Positions 1 to 7,880 of a stretch of 42,438 bases of DNA are shown in pieces. The notes under the pieces were generated by a model. That model worked only from the letters and a program-made list of their open reading frames with translations. It was not told where the DNA came from and made no database searches. This DNA is from Clostridia bacterium (GTDB taxonomy: Bacteria; Bacillota; Clostridia; Lachnospirales; Lachnospiraceae): contig SAAH01000022.1 of assembly GCA_009929525.1 (NCBI GenBank), positions 1 to 42,438 of the forward strand. Reading direction: 5' to 3'. The stretch's first letter is position 1. Each line of letters begins with the position of its first letter. The translations under genes were made by a program, and so were the position numbers.

Positions 1-19
1 TGTTCAGAAACAGTATACA

Positions 20-50
20 CCTAAAAAGGCGTGATGTCTTTATTTTTAGG
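20..50. repeat. Short inverted repeat upstream of the sirtuin-like gene
   Basis: CCTAAAAA at 20-27 is matched by TTTTTAGG at 43-50 around a 15-base loop. No T-run follows, so it is a weak terminator candidate. It could be an operator or a leader hairpin for the gene at 153, or the remains of the preceding gene's terminator. Nothing else is recognisable in the first 150 bases. Confidence 0.3.
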
Positions 51-152
51 CAATTTAAAGTAACTTTGGTAAAATTTCAGATTTGCTCATTTATAGATAA
101 TTATTATTCAGAGCGAAATTCAAAGGAAAATGTAAGAGAGGAGGCAGCATGG

Positions 153-884
153 ATGGACAAAAAAATAGAAGCATTGAGAAGAATCCTGGATGACAGTACA
201 TATACGGTAGCAATCGCAGGATCAGGTATGATGGCAGAAGGTGGATACATCAGTGTAAAAACGCAGGAGAGAGCATACGAGATAGAAGAAAAATATGGCG
301 AATCTCCGGAAATGATTTTTACCAGCAATTACTATAATACAAGACCTGAGAAATTTTTCAGATTTTATAAGAATGAGATGCTCCGGCATATGCCAACTGT
401 GACAGAATCAGCACAGGCATTGGTCAATATGGAAAGAGCAGGCAAACTTCAATGCATGATAACGGCTAACATATATTCGCTTGGAAAGAGAGCCGGTCTG
501 AATCATGTTCTGGAGATGTATGGAAATGTCTACGAAAACAAATGTTCCAGGTGTCAAAGATCATACTCTATGGAGTATATAAGAGATGCGAAAGGAATCC
601 CGGAGTGTGAAGTATGTGAAGCGGTGATTCGTCCTCAGATCAATCTCTTTGGTGAGATGGTAGATAGTAACATGATCACTCGCATAACGGTAGAGATAGA
701 GAAAGCAGATACACTTTTGGTGTTGGGAACAACCTTGAAGTCAGAGGTGTTTACCAGTTACATCCGTTATTTTTCGGGAAGGTATCTCGTAGTGATCCAT
801 GACGAAGATCATTTCGCAGATCACAAAGCTGATCTTACCATCATTGATCAGCCGAAAAATGTTTTGCCGCTGCTTGGATATTGA
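153..884 (+). CDS. Sirtuin-like (SIR2 family) protein with divergent active site
   Basis: A 243-residue protein of the SIR2 NAD-dependent deacylase fold. Visible family marks are a glycine-rich turn AGSGMMAEGG near residue 22, two CxxC zinc-ribbon pairs (C131/C134 and C152/C155), the segment RPQINLFGE (160-168) and the late VLGTTLKSE strand. Start 153 is chosen because AGGAGG at 139-144 sits 8 bases upstream; the reading frame stays open to 66 without a comparable site. Key catalytic motifs differ from the family: the usual Q-N-x-D loop reads TANIYSLGKRAG, and the catalytic His of the HG motif is Tyr (MYGN, 122-125). The zinc ribbon and NAD-fold scaffold appear intact. It may bind NAD or ADP-ribose without deacylating, or be a lineage-specific active variant. 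Fold assignment is fairly sure; activity is not. Confidence 0.8.
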   Translation: MDKKIEALRRILDDSTYTVAIAGSGMMAEGGYISVKTQERAYEIEEKYGESPEMIFTSNYYNTRPEKFFRFYKNEMLRHMPTVTESAQALVNMERAGKLQCMITANIYSLGKRAGLNHVLEMYGNVYENKCSRCQRSYSMEYIRDAKGIPECEVCEAVIRPQINLFGEMVDSNMITRITVEIEKADTLLVLGTTLKSEVFTSYIRYFSGRYLVVIHDEDHFADHKADLTIIDQPKNVLPLLGY

Positions 885-898
885 GCAGCAATTACTGG

Positions 899-927
899 TT
901 GCATGGTCATTTGGGAAGTGTTATAGT
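899..927 (+). promoter_or_regulatory. Sigma-A-type promoter for queA
   Basis: TTGCAT (899-904) and TATAGT (922-927) are separated by 17 bases, about 50 bases before the queA start. It lies in the gap after the sirtuin-like gene, so queA probably has its own transcript. Confidence 0.55.
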
Positions 928-980
928 AGATAAGGTTCGTTAAGAGCCAAGGATAAAAGAATCGAAGGAGTGTTAGTTCA

Positions 981-2006
981 ATGAGAACAGCTGATTTTTA
1001 CTATGATCTTCCTCAGGAATTAATTGCCCAGGATCCGCTTGAGGATCGTTCATCGTCTCGTCTGATGCATCTGGACAAGATGAGTGGGGAATTGGAACAT
1101 ACAGATTTTAAACATATCACAAAGTATCTAAAAAAGGGAGACTGCCTGGTCATCAATGATACAAAAGTTATTCCGGCCAGATTATATGGACACAAAAAAG
1201 ATACGGGTGCAGTGATTGAAATTTTACTTTTAAAGCGTCGGGAAAATGATATCTGGGAATGTCTCGTAAAGCCGGGAAAGAAGGCAAGACCGGGTGCGGT
1301 GATATCCTTTGGTGAAGGAGTCCTTACGGGTGAGATCATCGATGTGGTGGATGAGGGGAATCGTCTGATCCAGTTTCATTATGAAGGAATCTTCGAAGAG
1401 ATTCTTGATCAGCTTGGTGAGATGCCGCTTCCGCCCTATATTACCCATAAACTTCAGGACAAAAACAGATACCAGACAGTATATGCAAAAAATGAAGGAT
1501 CTGCAGCAGCTCCTACGGCGGGTCTTCATTTTACAAAAGAACTTTTAAGCCAGGTGGAAGAGATGGGAGTAAGAATTGCCCATGTCACTCTTCATGTAGG
1601 TCTTGGAACATTTCGTCCGGTAAAGGTGGATGATGTGGAGAAGCATCATATGCATTCGGAGTTTTACGTAGTGGAAGAAGATCAGGCGGCGATCATTAAT
1701 GAGACAAAGAAAAATGGTGGAAGAGTGATTTCCGTTGGGACTACCAGCTGCAGAACTCTTGAGTCAGCGTCAAAAGAGAAAGGTATTGTGAGTGCAGGAA
1801 GCGGATGGACAGAGATATTTATCTATCCGGGATATGAGTTTAAGATGATTGATGGGCTGATCACGAATTTTCATCTTCCAGAATCCACACTGCTGATGCT
1901 TGTATCGGCACTGGCAGGTAAAGAAAATATAATGCATGCCTATGAAGAAGCAGTGAGAGAAAAATATAGATTTTTCAGTTTTGGCGATGCCATGGTGATC
2001 ATCTGA
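981..2006 (+). CDS. queA: tRNA preQ1(34) S-adenosylmethionine ribosyltransferase-isomerase QueA
   Basis: A 341-residue protein of the family's usual length. QueA moves the ribosyl part of SAM onto 7-aminomethyl-7-deazaguanine at the wobble base of tRNAs for Asp, Asn, His and Tyr, giving epoxyqueuosine. Family marks include the N-terminal [18 protein letters not shown] segment, the [14 protein letters not shown] strand, [10 protein letters not shown] near residue 175, [10 protein letters not shown] and the C-terminal [26 protein letters not shown] (965-970) precedes the ATG. The next step, epoxyqueuosine reduction, is encoded by queH at 12146 in the same window. No other queuosine gene is adjacent. 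Confidence 0.97.
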   Translation: MRTADFYYDLPQELIAQDPLEDRSSSRLMHLDKMSGELEHTDFKHITKYLKKGDCLVINDTKVIPARLYGHKKDTGAVIEILLLKRRENDIWECLVKPGKKARPGAVISFGEGVLTGEIIDVVDEGNRLIQFHYEGIFEEILDQLGEMPLPPYITHKLQDKNRYQTVYAKNEGSAAAPTAGLHFTKELLSQVEEMGVRIAHVTLHVGLGTFRPVKVDDVEKHHMHSEFYVVEEDQAAIINETKKNGGRVISVGTTSCRTLESASKEKGIVSAGSGWTEIFIYPGYEFKMIDGLITNFHLPESTLLMLVSALAGKENIMHAYEEAVREKYRFFSFGDAMVII

Positions 2007-2015
2007 TAAAAAGAT

Positions 2016-2079
2016 AAAAAGAATAGCCAGGAAAATAAACCTTGATTTTGATAGATTTATTTTCCTGGCTATTCTTTTT
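2016..2079. terminator. Bidirectional terminator between queA and pilT
   Basis: A perfect 24-base inverted repeat (2016-2039 with 2056-2079) around a 16-base loop. The arms begin with five A and end with five T, so the hairpin is followed by a T-run on both strands. It lies between the convergent queA and pilT-like genes and fits an intrinsic terminator for both. Confidence 0.9.
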
Positions 2080-2089
2080 ATTCGATATC

Positions 2090-3148
2090 CTATAATTTTC
2101 GGGTCAGCATATCTGGATTTGTAGCATGGAGCAGTGCAGTTTCTTTGGTGATAAGCTTCTTTTTGTAAAGATTTAGCAGACTGCTGTCCATAGAGACAAG
2201 ATTTTCATTGTTGGATGCGGAATAGAGCAATCCATCAATTTGTGGAATCTTATTGTCTCTGATCATATTGCGGATAGCCGGTGTCATGACCATGATCTCA
2301 AAAGCAGGTATCAGTTTTCCACTGACAGAGGCTACGAGCTGCTGTGAGACGATGGCCTGTAAGGTCATGGAAAGCTGTACAGCGATCTGTCGCTGCTGAT
2401 TGGCAGGAAAAACATCAATGATTCGATCGATCGTATTGGCAGCTCCGATCGTGTGAAGTGTGGAAAGGACAAGATGACCTGTCTCAGCGGCTGTCATGGA
2501 AACGCTGATCGTCTCGTAATCACGCATTTCACCAAGCAAAATAACGTCAGGGCTTTGTCGCAGTGCAGCACGAAGAGCAGATACATAACTTTGAGTATCT
2601 GAATCAATCTCACGCTGGCTGACAATACTCTTATCATGACGGTGCAGATACTCAAGAGGATCTTCAAGGGTAATGATATGCTTTGGAGTGGAATGATTGA
2701 TCTGGTCGATGATGCAGGCCAGGGTAGTAGATTTGCCACTTCCAGCAGGGCCGGTTACCAGTACAAGTCCCTTATTAAGAGCCCCAAGCTGAATGATGTT
2801 GCTGGGAATCAACATATCTTCAGGACGCGGCAGGGTATAGCGGATGATACGTATAACAGCAGCAAGAGATCCCCTTTGCTTATAAGCACTTACACGAAAC
2901 CTTGAAATCCCGGGTATAGAAAATGAAAAATCATCGTCACCATTTTCAAGGAGATGATTGATATCACGATCCTGTGCGAGATGATAGATCTCCTGAATGT
3001 ATTTTAGCGTGTCAGCAGGAAACATGGTCTGATCATTTAGGGGGAGGATCGTATTATCTCTCCGATAAGAAACCGGTATACCGGCAATGATAAAGACATC
3101 AGAAGTTTCGGTCTGCGACATATTTTTTAGTATTTCTATGATATCCAT
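2090..3148 (-). CDS. pilT: PilT-like type IV pilus retraction ATPase
   Basis: A 352-residue ATPase of the PilT/VirB11 secretion superfamily. Visible are Walker A GPAGSGKST (133-141), the Asp-box TLEDPLEY (160-167), Walker B DVILLGEMRD (201-210) and the His-box HLVLSTLHT (225-233). It also carries the PilT hallmark AIRNMIRDNK (291-300), which separates retraction ATPases from the longer PilB assembly ATPases. It is the last gene of a seven-gene minus-strand run, 36 bases after the preceding gene, with AAAGGAC as its ribosome-binding site. No PilB-like partner or prepilin peptidase is in the window, so this ATPase must work with partners encoded elsewhere or drive a simplified apparatus. Family assignment is sure. 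Confidence 0.93.
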   Translation of the reverse strand: MDIIEILKNMSQTETSDVFIIAGIPVSYRRDNTILPLNDQTMFPADTLKYIQEIYHLAQDRDINHLLENGDDDFSFSIPGISRFRVSAYKQRGSLAAVIRIIRYTLPRPEDMLIPSNIIQLGALNKGLVLVTGPAGSGKSTTLACIIDQINHSTPKHIITLEDPLEYLHRHDKSIVSQREIDSDTQSYVSALRAALRQSPDVILLGEMRDYETISVSMTAAETGHLVLSTLHTIGAANTIDRIIDVFPANQQRQIAVQLSMTLQAIVSQQLVASVSGKLIPAFEIMVMTPAIRNMIRDNKIPQIDGLLYSASNNENLVSMDSSLLNLYKKKLITKETALLHATNPDMLTRKL

Positions 3149-3184
3149 AAAATGTCCTTTCTGTAAAATCTCATATGTTAAGTT

Positions 3185-3610
3185 TTAAGGAATCTGGATC
3201 AGATTCAAAGAATCATCACTTTCCCATGTTTGGGTGGAAACTTCCTGAAAACGTGTGATCGTATATAATGCGCCATTGTCCTGATCGGGAGTTCGTACGG
3301 TCAGTTCTACTTCCAGGGTATGCTTATCATCTACAGGAACAGAGATCTGATATATAGGATCCAGATCATCCAGAGAACCTGCAAGATAGGCTTCCTGGAG
3401 AGTTTCGTCTATATCAGCTATCTGCTGATAGGCAGCAGAAGAAGCTGCATAGTAGTCATCATTTTGAAGCATTAATTGATTGTTGAAGTCAGCATCCTTT
3501 TTTGCATTCATGTAGGAGAGCATAGAAAAAGCTACCATACACAGGATGACGAAAATAGTGATGATCGAAGAGGTGCCAATATTAGCGGCAGGTATTTTTT
3601 TCTTATTCAT
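3185..3610 (-). CDS. Small single-span protein of the pilus-like operon
   Basis: 141 residues: a short basic N-terminus (MNKKKIP), one hydrophobic helix (about residues 14-34) and a polar extracytoplasmic domain rich in D, Q and Y. The layout is that of a minor pilin or pseudopilin, but the helix lacks Glu at the fifth position and there is no clear prepilin peptidase site. Its start overlaps the end of the upstream gene by 8 bases, which implies translational coupling. I do not recognise a named family. The role as a minor pilus or pilus-base component is inferred from position and topology. Confidence 0.75.
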   Translation of the reverse strand: MNKKKIPAANIGTSSIITIFVILCMVAFSMLSYMNAKKDADFNNQLMLQNDDYYAASSAAYQQIADIDETLQEAYLAGSLDDLDPIYQISVPVDDKHTLEVELTVRTPDQDNGALYTITRFQEVSTQTWESDDSLNLIQIP

Positions 3611-4052
3611 AGTCGCTCACCTCCATTGGCTGATGATAATCAGAATGAAGCTGGTAGACAGGCAGATCCGATCCCTTAGATGAAACGGTGATATCGGCTG
3701 ATATGAGACCTGAATAAGTACTCTCATCAGTGATAAGGAGTTTCAGTATGTAAGAACCTTCATCGGCGGAGCACTCGGTCCATTCATTGTTATAATAAAT
3801 CTCGAATGTATCATCAGAAGCGATTCCCATCGGGAAAGCAGATTTTAAGTCATCCATCGTGCCATTTCCAGATTCAAAAGCTTCAGCAGCACTTTGCGCC
3901 TGAAGGATTGCATGCTCGAGAGTGGTACTATTGTCGCTGATCAGGCGGGATTTTGCAAAAAATTGCATACACACAGTAGCGCAAAGGGAAAAAAATAGGA
4001 TGGAAATCATAAGTTCAATTAGAAATAAGCTGGAACGTCGGCTGTTTTTCAT
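3603..4052 (-). CDS. Prepilin-like protein with N-terminal methylation-type helix
   Basis: 149 residues starting MKNSRRSSLFLIELMISILF, close to the type IV prepilin N-terminus (basic leader, F/T-x-x-E-L, long hydrophobic helix). The Glu of the ELM segment is present, but the residue before the helix is Ser where prepilin peptidase normally needs Gly. The rest is a soluble domain without obvious motifs. It overlaps its upstream neighbour by 4 bases (ATGA type) and its downstream one by 8. Likely a minor pilin-like subunit; whether it is processed is uncertain. Confidence 0.75.
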   Translation of the reverse strand: MKNSRRSSLFLIELMISILFFSLCATVCMQFFAKSRLISDNSTTLEHAILQAQSAAEAFESGNGTMDDLKSAFPMGIASDDTFEIYYNNEWTECSADEGSYILKLLITDESTYSGLISADITVSSKGSDLPVYQLHSDYHQPMEVSDYE

Positions 4053-4546
4053 GAATCGGTCCCCCCTTTGCAGGCTGAGTTGATCAATATCCGCTGTCTG
4101 TTTCCATCAATATCAGAAGCCTCAACACTGATCAGGTCAGCAGAAATCTGTTCAAATTCACAAGAACCAATTTCAAGAATGCTTTTTCCACTGGATGCAT
4201 CTAAATCAGCATCCTCACGTACAAATAACTCTTTTAACTGCTGTTCATAAGGATAGATGTAAGTACAATAAGAGGTACCATCAAAATCTTCATAAAGTAC
4301 AAGTGCCGGTATGCCATCCAGACTGCCAAGCTGTACGGAACCTTCCTGATCCATCAGGCGGACCTTCTGTGTGATATAAGAAAGTGATGTTCGAAGATTA
4401 TAATTGACCCGGGTGATCCCGGTGATATGCTGGTAACTGTTGGCACCAGTAATAATAACGGTCAATGCTGAAAGTGCAAAAAAACAAAAGAGTGCGATGG
4501 TAAACATGACATCTATAACATGATGCTGTGTGTTTCGTAATCTCAT
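4049..4546 (-). CDS. DUF4860-like membrane-anchored protein of the pilus-like operon
   Basis: 165 residues with an N-terminal transmembrane helix (about 12-33) that reads HHVIDVMFTIALFCFFALSA. This pattern matches my memory of DUF4860, a family found in clostridial type IV pilus clusters; I could not check it here. The remainder is a predicted extracytoplasmic domain. It lies 21 bases downstream of the 4568-4903 gene and overlaps the next gene by 4 bases. It lacks a prepilin peptidase site. A structural role in the pilus-like machine is an inference from context. Confidence 0.75.
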   Translation of the reverse strand: MRLRNTQHHVIDVMFTIALFCFFALSALTVIITGANSYQHITGITRVNYNLRTSLSYITQKVRLMDQEGSVQLGSLDGIPALVLYEDFDGTSYCTYIYPYEQQLKELFVREDADLDASSGKSILEIGSCEFEQISADLISVEASDIDGNRQRILINSACKGGTDS

Positions 4547-4567
4547 TATGGTGCCTCCTTCCCGTGA

Positions 4568-4903
4568 TTATTTCGTTGGTTTCTTTGAAATTACAGTGAT
4601 ATCAGGCATGATATTTTCACCCAGAGGCTGATAGTCCACAAGAAACTGATCGGTATCATAAACGATATCATAGTGTTCCTTCAGATAGTGGAGGCTTTCA
4701 GGGTAAGTGCCCTCCAGAGCATAGCAGTGGACAACACTCTGCGTCAGTGTCTGCTTCAGGTTATCGAGTTGTTCTTCCTGAGATCTTTTAGAGAAAGCTG
4801 TGACAGCACCCTGAAAGATGAAGATGATCAGAACAAATATCAGAAGCGACAGAAAGATATTTTTGTATGAAATTGTCGATTTTGTTTTACTGAATCGAGC
4901 CAT
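4568..4903 (-). CDS. Small pilin-like single-span protein
   Basis: 111 residues with a basic N-terminus, one strong hydrophobic helix (about 15-35) and a short extracytoplasmic part. The segment LEGTYPESLHYLKEHY resembles the region after the helix in GspG/pseudopilin-type proteins, where G-x-Y/F-P and L-x-x-L recur. There is no canonical peptidase cleavage site. It sits between the PilC-like gene (15 bases upstream) and the DUF4860-like gene. A pseudopilin-like role is plausible but unproven; no family was recognised with confidence. Confidence 0.72.
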   Translation of the reverse strand: MARFSKTKSTISYKNIFLSLLIFVLIIFIFQGAVTAFSKRSQEEQLDNLKQTLTQSVVHCYALEGTYPESLHYLKEHYDIVYDTDQFLVDYQPLGENIMPDITVISKKPTK

Positions 4904-4918
4904 ATGTGCCTCCTGTTT

Positions 4919-5968
4919 TTAAAGACCAGATAATATGCCCATCAAAGGCAGCATAACAGAGAGAAGAATCAATCCTACGATGACGGAAAGTGCGATGACC
5001 AGTGTGGGTTCCAGTACTCCGATCATCTTGGCAAGACGATTGTCCAGCTCTTCTTCATACTGGGCAGCAATCTTTTGAAGTACGTCGTCAAGAGAACCGG
5101 TTCGATCTCCTACAGTGACCATACGGGCATAAAGACCCGGGAAGATACCAGTGTGTCCCAGAGCTTCAGCCAGAGTTTTGCCTTCAAGCATCTCAGCCTT
5201 ACATTGTTCGATATGTTTTTGGAAAGCAGGGTTATTGATCAGAGATTCTGATAATTCTATTCCTTCTTCCTGAGTAAGTCCGCTGCTGAGGGCCAGCGAA
5301 AGCCCGCTGGCGAAACGGCATGCTGCCAGCTTATGATAATAATCCCTTGTAAAGCGGAGATTGGAAAACCAGTTTGTCAAAAGCAGAGAACCACGCTTTG
5401 TCTTGAATACAGCAAAGCCTCCAAGAATGATCACTGCAAAGAATATGATGAGAATAAAGGAATAATTACTGATCGAGGTACCAAGGGACATGAGTCCTTT
5501 GGAAAAACCACTCATCTCAAAACCAAACTGCTGGAAAATCTGCTGGAAGATCGGCAATACCTTTATTACAAGAATAAGTACGATGATCAGCATCATGGAG
5601 ATCATGATCAGTGGATAGGTTATGGCACTTCGTATCGAAGCGGATAAGCTTTCTTCACGGTCATAGTGACGGGAGAGAGAATCCATAACATCATCAAGAC
5701 GTCCAGTCTGTTCTCCGATCAGGATCATCTGCAGGAAATAGGAAGGAAATACCTCCGATTTTTTTAGTGCGCCATGAAAATCTCCGGTTTCATTCATTTC
5801 ATTTTGTATATCAGTCAGTATGGCTTTTTCTTCTGGGGAAGATGAATCCTCCAACATGATAGAAATACCCTCCGCTGTTGAAATCCCGGCATGCAGGATC
5901 ATAGCCATCTGACTGCAGAAGGAAGAGATTTCCATATTGGAAAGCTGTTTGCTGTTTTTCTTTTCCAT
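4919..5968 (-). CDS. pilC: PilC/GspF-type inner membrane platform protein
   Basis: 349 residues with two type II secretion F domains, the first starting at FCSQMAMILHAGISTAEGI (about residue 17) and the second at ACRFASGLSLALSSGLTQEEG (about 216). Each is followed by a transmembrane region, and the protein ends in a helix with the typical LPLMGIL close. Proteins of this family form the cytoplasmic-membrane platform that couples the pilus ATPases to pilin insertion. It lies 23 bases after the lipoprotein gene and begins the core pilus part of the operon. The symbol is by family; orthology to any one PilC is not tested. Confidence 0.92.
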   Translation of the reverse strand: MEKKNSKQLSNMEISSFCSQMAMILHAGISTAEGISIMLEDSSSPEEKAILTDIQNEMNETGDFHGALKKSEVFPSYFLQMILIGEQTGRLDDVMDSLSRHYDREESLSASIRSAITYPLIMISMMLIIVLILVIKVLPIFQQIFQQFGFEMSGFSKGLMSLGTSISNYSFILIIFFAVIILGGFAVFKTKRGSLLLTNWFSNLRFTRDYYHKLAACRFASGLSLALSSGLTQEEGIELSESLINNPAFQKHIEQCKAEMLEGKTLAEALGHTGIFPGLYARMVTVGDRTGSLDDVLQKIAAQYEEELDNRLAKMIGVLEPTLVIALSVIVGLILLSVMLPLMGILSGL

Positions 5969-5991
5969 AGAGTGACTCCTTTCACTTCGAT

Positions 5992-6963
5992 TTATCGAAC
6001 ATATTTGACGATATAATTTTCTCCATCGCCGATGTATTTGCCTACACTTTTTGCACTGTTGCTTGCGGCGAAGGTTGGATCCATAAGACTCCAGGATTCT
6101 CCGTCAAATTCAATAATATTATCAATCCATCCCTGTTCATCAAGATATGCACTGATCCAGGCATGATATGCTTCACCGGAATAACCAATCTCAAGTTTGG
6201 TAGGTATGCCCTGAGAACGGAGCATAGCTGCAAGAAGCGAAGCGTAATCGAAACAGATTCCTTTTTTTGTTTCAAGAACTTCATCAATATCCGGCAGGTA
6301 GTCGGTAGAAACGGATTCGGCCTCGGCCTGATCATAAGTGATATTTTCTATTACAAAATGATAGATCATGGTCAATGCATCCAGATCATCAGAAGCTTTG
6401 GCTACTATACTGGAGGCTTTTGCGATGGCCTTTGCATCTTTGGTAAACCAGACATACTGGTTTGGATATAAAAAAGGATGAAATTCATCCGAAAGTTCTA
6501 CTTCTATGGATTCGGAGTATAAAGTAGAGTAACGGTCACCTTCCAGATTTTCATATACCTGTAATTGATAAGTTCCGTTTCCTCCGCTTAATGGAAAGGT
6601 TTCATAACCAATCTCTGGATGGAGGAGATAAGGATATGTAGTTTGATCCGGAGTTGTTACAAGGAACTTTACCTTGGAATTGGTGCCGGTATACTTTACC
6701 ATAACGTATCCTTCGTCAGCGTGAGATACGTCGATTGCTACGGTGTCATTACCAAGAACAGTATCACCGGAAGCTTCAGGCACTAAAACCTGAGGTGTAT
6801 TATCCCTGACTTTAGCGGAAGTTGACTTTGACGAAGTTGAAGTAGTCTTTTTCCCCGAGGAAGGGGTAGCTGCAGTGCTTGTCTCAGTCTGTCCGCAGCC
6901 TGCAAAAAGAGAGCAGGTTATAAGCAGAAAAAATAAAAGCAAATATGAAGTTTTTCTGAACAT
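5992..6963 (-). CDS. Transglutaminase-like lipoprotein
   Basis: 323 residues with a type II signal peptide (lipobox LFAGC, lipid-modified Cys23), a Ser/Thr/Lys-rich linker (about 27-55), a beta-rich middle region and a C-terminal transglutaminase-like domain. The Cys-His-Asp triad is visible as C237 in KKGICFDYASLLAAMLR, H267 in AYHAW and D295 in WSLMDPTF. Such domains in bacteria are usually cysteine proteases or crosslinking enzymes at the cell surface. It is the first gene of the minus-strand pilus-like operon, directly behind a strong promoter, and only 23 bases before the PilC-like gene. A role in processing or anchoring the surface structure is an inference from position. Confidence 0.88.
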   Translation of the reverse strand: MFRKTSYLLLFFLLITCSLFAGCGQTETSTAATPSSGKKTTSTSSKSTSAKVRDNTPQVLVPEASGDTVLGNDTVAIDVSHADEGYVMVKYTGTNSKVKFLVTTPDQTTYPYLLHPEIGYETFPLSGGNGTYQLQVYENLEGDRYSTLYSESIEVELSDEFHPFLYPNQYVWFTKDAKAIAKASSIVAKASDDLDALTMIYHFVIENITYDQAEAESVSTDYLPDIDEVLETKKGICFDYASLLAAMLRSQGIPTKLEIGYSGEAYHAWISAYLDEQGWIDNIIEFDGESWSLMDPTFAASNSAKSVGKYIGDGENYIVKYVR

Positions 6964-7012
6964 AGACCGGCCCCCTTTTGTATAGATTCGACATAAACTG
7001 CATTTTGTATTT

Positions 7013-7040
7013 ATTATAGCATAAAATTATGAATCTGCAA
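7013..7040 (-). promoter_or_regulatory. Extended -10 promoter for the pilus-like operon
   Basis: Read on the minus strand, TTGCAG (7040-7035) is followed after 16 bases by TATAAT (7018-7013), with TGC immediately before it giving an extended -10 TGnTATAAT. The start of the lipoprotein gene lies about 50 bases downstream, after a GGGGG-rich ribosome-binding site. Confidence 0.65.
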
Positions 7041-7088
7041 CGCTACGGTTGGTTTGAAAGTGGTCAGAAACGGTAAGAAAATAAGATT

Positions 7089-7880
7089 TTATCGTTTTAG
7101 AATGTATTTTTCAAGAAAATTTAATATACTGTAAAATCCCATGGCGATCATGCATAAAAGAGTGATGGACATCAGCATCCAGTCCAATTTAAATACCTGG
7201 CTGGAATAAATGATCAGATACCCCAGGCCCATCCGGGCTCCGATGAATTCACCGATCACGACACCCACAAGACAAAGACCAATATTGACTTTCATGATGC
7301 TCAGAAGATAAGGGATGGACGAGGGGAGGACTACTTTAAAAAGTGTGTCTCTTTTGTTTCCGCCGAGAGTATAGATGAGTTTCAGCTTATCCTCATCGGT
7401 CTCCATGAATCCGGTATACAAACTTATGACAGAACCAAAGATTGCGACGGACATTCCTGCTACGATGATCGTTCGGATATTTGCCCCCAGCCATACGATA
7501 AGAAGCGGTGCGAGGGCAGATTTTGGGAGACTGTTCAAAATGACCAGATATGGCTCCAGAACAGAGGCTATGCGTGGACTGAGCCATAAAAGGACAGATA
7601 TGCCTACCCCGAAGATGACTACCAGAAGAAAACTCAGGAATGTCTCAAGGACAGTAACCAGAATGTGGACAGAAAGCTGATGATCGGTCATCATTAATAA
7701 AAATGTGCGCACGATCTGAAGGGGACTGCTGAATATAAAAGAGTCGATCCAACCCAAGCAAGCGCTGATTTCCCACAGAGATAAGAATCCGATGAACAGA
7801 AGGATACGCATGAAATGGACAAAGATTTTTTTCTTTTTTTCATTAAGAAGAAATTGTTTTTGCTGTGGAGAATCAGCCAT
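7089..7880 (-). CDS. ABC transporter permease, NitT/TauT (SsuC/TauC) type
   Basis: 263 residues with about six transmembrane helices and the family coupling loop GGNKRDTLFKVVLPSSIPYL (about 175-194). The N-terminal FIGFLSLWEISACLGWIDSF segment is typical of the nitrate/sulfonate/taurine and thiamine-precursor permeases. It overlaps the ATPase gene by 8 bases and would pair with it. No substrate-binding protein is encoded in the window, and no riboswitch was found upstream, so the substrate cannot be named. Confidence 0.9.
   Translation of the reverse strand: MADSPQQKQFLLNEKKKKIFVHFMRILLFIGFLSLWEISACLGWIDSFIFSSPLQIVRTFLLMMTDHQLSVHILVTVLETFLSFLLVVIFGVGISVLLWLSPRIASVLEPYLVILNSLPKSALAPLLIVWLGANIRTIIVAGMSVAIFGSVISLYTGFMETDEDKLKLIYTLGGNKRDTLFKVVLPSSIPYLLSIMKVNIGLCLVGVVIGEFIGARMGLGYLIIYSSQVFKLDWMLMSITLLCMIAMGFYSILNFLEKYILKR

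Noticed and set aside
66-152. N-terminal extension of the sirtuin-like frame
   Set aside because: AGGAGG at 139-144 sets the start at 153; the extension has no ribosome-binding site and no family match.
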